NCBI GenBank assembly: GCA_963556195.1
Contig: OY744523.1
Coordinates: 78,020,445-78,084,444, forward strand
Reading direction: 5' to 3'
Source of the DNA: Sepiola atlantica
Lineage: Eukaryota > Mollusca > Cephalopoda > Sepiida > Sepiolidae
DNA length: 64,000 nt
Shown here: piece by piece, positions 56,850 through 64,000 of the stretch
How positions within the stretch are numbered: position 1 is the first letter of the stretch
Layout: each line of letters opens with the position of its first letter
The notes under the pieces: model-generated
The model's database searches: none
What the model saw: only the letters and a program-made list of their open reading frames with translations
Told to the model about the DNA's origin: nothing
Made by a program: the position numbers and the translations under genes

Positions 56850-57680
56850 ATGACACGTCAGTCTGATCTGAGCTCTGAAGTATCTTCCGTATGTAGAGCA
56901 CCTGTGGGATGATTCTGTCGCAGAGGTGCTGACTGCTCTTTCTTTTCGAATAGCACGTTTCCTCTTGAGTTTCTCAATACTTGCAGATTCAGCAATCGTG
57001 AACCCTTTGTGGCTTGCAGCACACCAGGGACATCTGTTCCCATAAGTCGGAATACAGACAGAACTGTTTGAGGGATACCTTCAATCTGTCCTTTAACCAT
57101 TTCTGCTGTCATCCTACGGTTCTTTTGCCTTTGGCCAGCTTACCATGAAGGAGCTCTTTTAGGAGTCTTAAATCTGACATGTGACATATATGATCTGCCC
57201 AACGAACCTGACACTGTTGCAGCATGGTGTATGTTGACGGGGGGGGGGGGCTAGATCGGGCTAAAACTTCTGTATTTAGTATTTTGTCTTACCACTTGAT
57301 TTTCATTAATCTACTTAGGCAGGTCATGTGGAAATGGTTCAGTTTCTTGGCGTGTCTGGCATATACAGTCCAAGTCTCGCAGGTGTACTAGAGGATGGTA
57401 AGAACCACAGCTCTGTATACCTGAAGTTTGGTCTGCAGCCGAATTCCTCTGCGCTCCCATACAGTGGATCGAAGACGTCCAAAGGCAGCGCTAGATTTGG
57501 CTATCCTGCAGTCGACTTCATCGTCTATGTGTATTGCACTTGACAGGATACTGCCCAAGTAAGTGAACTCGTCCACGACTTTTAGGTTGGTTATATGAAT
57601 CGAGATCTGTGGCTCAACATATTGTTTCCCGGCACAGGCCGGTACATTACCTCGGTTTTCTTTATGCTGATAGTCAGCCC
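56850..57680 (-). pseudogene. LINE reverse transcriptase C-terminal half
   Basis: On the minus strand, 57,388-57,576 reads FTYLGSILSSAIHIDDEVDC, then RIAKSSAAFGRLRSTVWERR and TKLQVYRAVVLTIL, the classic post-catalytic block of CR1/RTE-type LINEs. Further along (57,240 to 57,120), CQVRWADHICHMSDLRLLKELL and GKLAKGKR match the LRWxGHVxRMxDxRLPK tail. A G-run and frameshifts near 57,240 break the frame. The polymerase catalytic core is missing. Confidence 0.87.
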
Positions 57681-57689
57681 AAAGTTGTC

Positions 57690-58335
57690 GTAATAGACCT
57701 TTTCTTTTCTCCTTCTCTACCCTTTATTTTTCCTCTTCCTTTTCTTCCTCTGTTTCTCTCTCTCTCTGTTTCTCTCTCTCTCTCAATGATTTACATCAGT
57801 ACATTCCTCTCATTACACCTCCTATCATTGGCCCTTCCTCCTACCGTTGATCTCAATAGATTCAAATCCAGGTAAAGCCAGCTCTCAGATGTGGAACATT
57901 ATGCTAATCTCAAATTGAGAGTAAGCAGTACAAAATATTCTTACTCTTCTTCTTCTTCTTCTTCTTCTTCTTTATTAAGCAAAGAAAAAGAAAAAAATAT
58001 TGTCTACACTATTTGAACGTATTGATATGTTCCCGTTGATATCCTTTGATAAATGGATGCTTTAAACTAAAATAGATCCTTGAAGATTAATCAACAAAGA
58101 AAGAAAGATAACAATATTTATTGAAAAATACTTGTCTGATCAGTTCAATACAAAGTATTATTTTCTTTTGCTATCTACTTACAGATCACAAGGGGATCTG
58201 TTGTAACAATAATTGGTGGATTGTCAAGCATTAGTTTTTCTCCCTTTGTCGTCTGCTGCTTTTCTTAATAGCACATAAATTACTACTCAATATTCTTGGG
58301 CCCTTTAAGAATTTTGAGTGAAGAAAAAACATATT
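57690..58335. other. CT-rich then AT-rich sequence
   Basis: Pyrimidine-rich with (CT)n at 57,755-57,785 and (CTT)n at 57,948-57,975, then AT-rich with no motif. Confidence 0.6.

Positions 58336-58339
<4 letters not shown>

Positions 58340-58384
<45 letters not shown>
58340..58384. repeat. (TA)n tract
   Basis: About 22 TA units. Confidence 0.96.
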
Positions 58385-58386
<2 letters not shown>

Positions 58387-58482
58387 CCGAGTATGGTATA
58401 GATCCACAGAGTATACATCCAGGGGAGTTGAACCGGGTTTACGAGAGTGCTCAATAAAAATATAGAGCAGAAATAAATTATC

Positions 58483-58485
<3 letters not shown>

Positions 58486-58520
<35 letters not shown>
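58486..58520. repeat. (TA)n tract
   Basis: About 17 TA units, abutting the mariner fragment. Confidence 0.96.
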
Positions 58521-59075
<555 letters not shown>

Positions 59076-59130
59076 TCAATTTTAAAACACCTATAAAAAG
59101 TGAAAATAATTTTAAAAATGTTGGTTTCAT

Positions 59131-59137
<7 letters not shown>

Positions 59138-59194
<57 letters not shown>

Positions 59195-59200
59195 ATATAT
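59138..59200. repeat. (TA)n(GT)n microsatellite
   Basis: TA run then about nine GT units. Confidence 0.96.
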
Positions 59201-59459
59201 AAAGTAATATGGGTTGGTCGTTCATTTAAAGCATTGCTGGATTTGTTAATAAAATTGAAAATATAAGCCATTAACAATGCAAGATTAATTTTTTTTTTTA
59301 CATTAATCTTATTAATTTCGGAATAAAATTCCATCATCAGAGGTGACCAGTATTGAGTCATTTTTTTTTTTCATCAAAAAACAAGAATAACCAAACTTAT
59401 TTCTTTGTTACTTGATAAACGTCCCTCCATGCTGGTGGTGTTGACGGTTATGATTCAAA

Positions 59460-59640
59460 TTCCGGTGTCAAATGTAGAGGTGCAGAAACGTGTCTGTAAT
59501 TTGATTGGCCCTAGCCTTTCATCTTCTCTGCGCCCTCTTTCTCACAGACATGATGTTGCTAGTCTTGTAGCAGCCATAAATTAGATTTACTTTGTAATGC
59601 ATATCAGTGTCCCTCTGAGCTGGTTTGGCCAATCAGCTCC
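59460..59640 (+). mobile_element. LINE 3' part, upstream piece
   Basis: Broken frames read LSSSLRPLSHRHDV and SLVAAI, then CPSELVWPI. They resemble the C-terminal 'PLxxRRDVASL' block of a LINE. The downstream piece is at 60,090-60,345, with about 450 bp of other sequence between them. Confidence 0.5.
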
Positions 59641-59649
59641 GGGGCACAT

Positions 59650-60060
59650 TGATATCATTAATTTCCTAAGGGACTACTTCAGCTCCCTTAGGATAAGGCA
59701 GACGATGATCAGACGGTACCCTGGCACCAGCCAGGAAGGATCGTCTCAACCTCTCTCCTGCCTCCTTGTCCACTGGACGCTCACGGCGCCTGCTATCTTC
59801 GCCTGAAGATGTTTGAACTAAGGGCTTATTTTCTTCTTCTTCTTTCGGACACTGTCTAAAGTTTCTTCCACCCATACCAAATAGCATAGGTAACCTTTAT
59901 TACGAATAAACCCTTTTCGTTTGTTGTTGTAAAAAGGGTTTCGTTATTTCGTTAATTCATTTCGTGTGTCAAATTAAGATAGAAGATAACAAATCCTCTA
60001 TTCTTTCGGTCTCAGTCTTTTCTATAAATATTATTTTGGCATGTGTTCTTAAGAATTATG
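59650..60060 (+). other. Possible solo LTR or other insertion within a LINE
   Basis: About 400 bp separating two LINE pieces. It contains 'aataaacccttttcg' and an inverted 'aaccctttt..aaaagggtt'-type pair near 59,908-59,943. A poly(A)-like signal near its end and the interruption of a LINE would suit a solo LTR. Ends and target duplication were not found. Confidence 0.3.
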
Positions 60061-60089
60061 TGATCTATTCCCAGCTTCTTTTGTTCCAG

Positions 60090-60345
60090 CACCTTTGACT
60101 CGTTGGTCTAGTGGTCTCCATCAATTTGCTGTTTTAATTATAATACAGCTTCCTATTCCAGTAGCTTCTTTCCAAGAACTGCAGGCTTGCAGAACTCTCT
60201 TCCTGCTGACTGTTTTCCTCCTTCCTATAATCTTGATCTTTTCAAGACTAAGGTCAATAGGCATCTCCTGCCTTTGCGATAATCATATTTGTTCTTCTTA
60301 GCTCCTTAAATCAAGTGGCTTCATGCCTTGTCTGGAGCGATTTCC
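60090..60345 (+). pseudogene. LINE C-terminal end
   Basis: Frames around 60,165-60,260 read SFFPRTAGLQNSLPADCF then PPSYNLDLFKTKVNRHL, a widespread LINE C-terminal block (FFPRTxRLWNSLP...YDLxxFKxxVNxHL). The untranslated tail 'taaatcaagtggcttcatgc' follows, then a C-run at 60,344. Confidence 0.8.
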
Positions 60346-60349
60346 CCCC

Positions 60350-60780
60350 CCCCAAAATTAATTTTTTAATAATTTAAAATTTTATTTTTTGTTACTTTTT
60401 TTTTCTATATTATAAAGAGAATATATGTTATGCACATAAATAAACTATATATTAATTAGGTCTCTTTATATTTTATGAAATTTTACATTCAAAATATTTA
60501 TTTACAAAGAAAAATAAATGTTATTCAGTAGGAGAATTTCTAAAAAACATGTAAACATAAACAAAAACAGTACTTACAAAACGAAACTTGTTTCTGAAAT
60601 TTATATTGTAATTTTAAATAAATTTGATATAAAATTAAAGGCTTATTTACTAATGATGTTTATTTTTTTACCTATATAAATGTTTCATTTAAAAAGTTAA
60701 ATATATATTATAAAAAAATAGAAAAGTACTCTCTCCTGAACAGAACAATTGTGCACAAAAATGTATGCCTCCTTATGAAG
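60350..60780. other. AT-rich sequence
   Basis: AT-rich, containing the first copy of a 49 bp exact repeat (60,404-60,452). Confidence 0.5.
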
Positions 60781-61828
60781 ATTAAAAATAAAGATATAAT
60801 GCTACTAAACCTTATGTCTAGAATCCTTTCATTATATGATCTTCATTTTAGAAAATGTCAAGAAACTTAAGGGGTCTTAAGAAGAAATTGAAATTCAAGG
60901 AATCTTGCTTAATTGGTGTCTTATGACTATGGATCAAATTTAAGGAAAATCTGACATATTTTAATTTTCTAATGGGAGGTTGTGCCCATATTATGGCCCC
61001 TAAAATCCCTTTAAATACTCCAAAGAAACTGAAATTTGAGGAATAATTATTAATTGAGGTCTAATACCTATCATTAAAATTTCACTAAAATCTGAGGTAT
61101 TTGAATTTTCATGAAAGGTTTCCACAAAACAGTTATTAATTATTGTCTGCTTAGTTTTTAAACTTGGGTTGGTTGAAATTTTCTTTCAACAAACTCAAGT
61201 TTTAAAAAATCTTTTGCAGGGGAGAAAATTAATTGTAAGTTTAGGTCTCTTTATATTTTGATTTTCTTTCAAATATATTTGCCATCATTTAAGTGCCTCC
61301 CAGTGCATTTTATTGGTTTGATATTTTACTTCTTTTTTTGTGAGACACCAAATCAACTTTTGGCAAACATATACGACACATTATCACCCCAACCTATAAA
61401 CAGGTTCTAAAATCTTTATAATCCTCAGAAAAATATAAAATCCAGGAGTAGCGGGTATTTTACATTCAAATTTTATATAGAAACTGAAAAGTAAAACCCA
61501 CCTATAATTTGAACAAATGATTTTTGCAAAAAACACAGTATCATCTGAAAATGTGGTGCTTAATCGATAGTAATCCAAATATATTTCCTTTTAAATAAAT
61601 ATCCGGTGTGGCAGGACATGTCGTATATGTCAGCCCAACTTTTAATTTTATTCTTGATGCTCAATCATTTTTTTTTTAATGTATTATAAATTGATACTAA
61701 TTTTGTTTATTTTGAGCCTTTTGTGAAGGCCCAACATTTTTAGAGGTGTGTTCAGTATGCTTAATTCAAATATATGTCATCTATATTATAAAGAGAATAT
61801 ATGTTATGCACATAAATAAACTATATAT
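60404..61828. repeat. 49 bp exact direct repeat pair
   Basis: 60,404-60,452 and 61,780-61,828 are identical over 49 bp, starting TCTATATTATAAAGAG. A shared 'ttaggtctctttatatttt' also occurs at 60,456 and 61,242. The start resembles a Helitron 5' end. Confidence 0.9.
60780..61140 (-). repeat. Dispersed repeat family A, copy 4 (inverted, truncated)
   Basis: 'gctactaaaccttatgtct', 'ttgcttaattggtgtc' and 'gtgcccatattatggc' follow the same order as in 9775-10,345. It lacks both outer ends. Confidence 0.75.
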
Positions 61829-62335
61829 AACATGTGACTAAAACTGAATTATGTAACGCAATCTTCTTCAGATTCAAATTTTACTTTTTGTTCAAAAGAT
61901 TTCCTTTCATTTGTGCTTTCCACATTTCATCGGACTACATGGAAATGTTTACAATTTTGCAGGAAGATAATTAAAGTTAGTTGAAAGCTTGAAAAATAAA
62001 GAAAGTTCAAAACAACAACATAACTTTTTGGAAAAATGTATTTATTCTGCAGTCTGATTCAGATGAGTTTGTTAGAATTTTTAAAAGAATTATCAACAAA
62101 ACAAAAAACGCATAATGTAGTAGTGAGCATTTAGGGTTCAAGTAAATAGTGGATTACAATATTACTGTAATATTTCACACTCCTCCCTACACGCACACCG
62201 ACCAAAATAACTGAGTAAAGAATTCACATTGAATTGAGTAATCTTAGATCGTTATCAATTGCATTACTTTCTCTGCAGATGAGTTTTAAGGTCCAAACGA
62301 GTATGTGAAACTTCAGCTTTCTTACTATCATTTAC
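61145..62335. other. AT-rich sequence, nothing further recognised
   Basis: Apart from the second 49 bp repeat copy, no feature is supported. Confidence 0.4.
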
Positions 62336-62339
62336 TCCT

Positions 62340-62516
62340 GGTTATATGTAATTATCTCCCTTACTGGTGTTCTTCAGTTGACAAATTTCACAGTCAGGGA
62401 ATGTTTCGTTTAATGAAACCTTTATAAAACTCATTTAAATTTATTAAACGAAACATTCCCAGATAAGAAATTCATCAACTGAAGAACGCCAGTAAGAGAG
62501 ATAATTACATATAACC
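62340..62516. repeat. Large inverted repeat, arms about 73 bp
   Basis: 62,340-62,412 and 62,444-62,516 are reverse complements with a few mismatches and small indels. The core 'ggaatgtttcgttta' is exact. The loop is about 31 nt. It could be a MITE or a fold-back element. Confidence 0.93.
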
Positions 62517-62519
62517 GGA

Positions 62520-64000
62520 AGTCATGTGAAGATAAGTATATGACATTTACTCTTCTGATTTTCTATTTAAAAAATTTCCAACTCCAAGGACTTGATTGAA
62601 ATTAAATGAAATAACCATAAATCAATTTCAGTTGAAGATTGTCAGCACTGTTTTCAGGAGAGGTGCACCATTTTAGTCATTAGATTAAACAGAATTCTTT
62701 TGAAGTCTCATTCAACTTTTATACATTTATTTCCTCATAGAACTAAGGACACTAAGAATTTTGTAAAATATTTCATATTTCTGCGGTAAACATAAACATC
62801 AAATACAAAATCATCTCAGCTGCTCATTTCTGAAATTATCTTTCTTTAAACAAATCAAGAAAAATTGCAATTTAATAGAGCAATATCTTATATATAAAGT
62901 CAGATTTTCCCTTCTGTAGCTGACCGGTATAACTCCGTTAAAAAAAAGCTGCATATAAAATTCTGCTTAATATGCTATTTAGTCTAATTATTAATGCATG
63001 TTTCCTTTAATTAATTTCAGCATTAAAGTTGGAGTGACAGTCTAAATCTAATTGGGGTCCCTTTTTCGTCTTACACTGTGTGCTACATAAGTTCATATTA
63101 ATTACTATGCGACTAGTGATTGAGCAGCAAATAAAACAACAAATAACAAAGTTGTATTCTCTGATTACAAAATATACAAAACAAATCTTCTTCACAAGAA
63201 CATTAATACAATATACATAGCAAAATGGACCCTACATTTCTTTGTTTTAAACAAGATATTACTAAAAAGTATCTAGTATTTTTCAGTTTGCTTGATCAAA
63301 AATTTATAGATTATTTTTTGCACAAAATATTTGATTACTCTTCTAATTAAACGCTAATATTCTTACGAATATTACTTTTAAAATATGATTATAAAATAGT
63401 GCATACTGTTCCAGTATTTGTATATGAACATAATTTCAAATTCCACACAACTCTAAAATTTAAAACATAAATTCACACCTCTACACCCTTAGGTTGCTGC
63501 AAGGATTCTCTTTCTTAGTCATGAAATAATACAAACGTTTAAATATTAGTTATTATTTTACTAATTATAGAAACAAATAATTCATACTTATAGATAGTTA
63601 AAACTTCGATTAAACCTGCTTTTATGAGGTTCAGGGTTGAAAGCAGGAGTTTCTTGGGTTCTTCAATTTTCCTGGGCAATGCAGGTGTATTTGTACCGCT
63701 AGTTTGAAATATTATTTTTAAAATTCTATGGGGAAATATATTATTGAAATTGTTTTACATCATCAAATAACGCCAGATTTCGAATGTGATATTCCTCTTT
63801 TTCTCCATTTATTATCCTCTATATCAACACATTAGAATGTAGTGGATATTTATTTGAACATTAAACCAATAGCCTTCACATGATAAGAGTTTTAATCGGA
63901 AACACGTTGACTTCAATTAGGAAAGAGTGTTTGTAAAAATTCGAAGCTCTAATTTAAAAATTAATAAGGTGTAATGAAAAGTATATTTATTTTCTATACC
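62520..64000. other. AT-rich sequence, nothing recognised
   Basis: Short open frames only. No motif, repeat or splice context that I can support. Confidence 0.4.

Overview
The window looks like intergenic or intronic DNA from an animal genome, most likely a cephalopod or other mollusc. That is an inference from the AT-rich base composition, the many (TA)n, (CA)n and (CT)n tracts, several LINE families, tRNA-derived SINEs, Tc1/mariner remnants and Helitron-like elements that carry their own minisatellites. No complete host gene is visible. Two short splice-flanked open segments (11,517-11,619 and 45,356-45,685) and one membrane-anchor-like segment (18,877-19,059, minus strand) are weak exon candidates. 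I found no convincing rRNA, no functional tRNA and no CRISPR array.

Layout, left half. 0-9.7 kb is AT-rich DNA with LINE debris, including a minus-strand LINE with RT motifs and, next to it, a second copy of its 3' end (4.3-6.9 kb). 9.7-16.4 kb holds two copies of a roughly 570 bp dispersed repeat (family A), two minisatellites and a broken Tc1-like transposase. 16.4-21.7 kb has a perfect 36 bp hairpin, a LINE 3' end, long (TA)n tracts and a MITE-like element. 21,712-27,375 is a head-to-tail array of three Helitron-like elements. Each runs from 5'-TC to CTAG-3', and they are joined with no spacer. 27.7-33 kb carries a dispersed repeat (family C), a degenerate tandem region, and a tandemly duplicated SINE.

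Right half. 37.2-39.6 kb has a LINE 3' end with an RLE-type tail, then a third family A copy whose end has expanded into 16 exact-period 47 bp units, then an inverted-repeat element containing a U2 snRNA-like block. 39.7-41.1 kb is strongly pyrimidine-rich. 41.7-46.1 kb has two oppositely oriented copies of a small Helitron-like element built on repeats of the U2-like motif, plus a MITE with telomere-like repeats inside. 51,291-55,385 is a complete Ty3/gypsy element with 174/173 bp LTRs, a CATTC target duplication and frameshifted gag-pol. It has an 18-nt self-complementary primer site in place of a tRNA site. 55.5-61.8 kb holds more LINE, SINE and mariner fragments, and the last 2 kb is AT-rich with one large inverted repeat.

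The genes present do not work together in a pathway. They are parts of parasitic elements. The most notable signals are the Helitron tandem array, the probable self-priming retrotransposon, the satellite growing out of a dispersed repeat, and the U2-like blocks captured by small elements.
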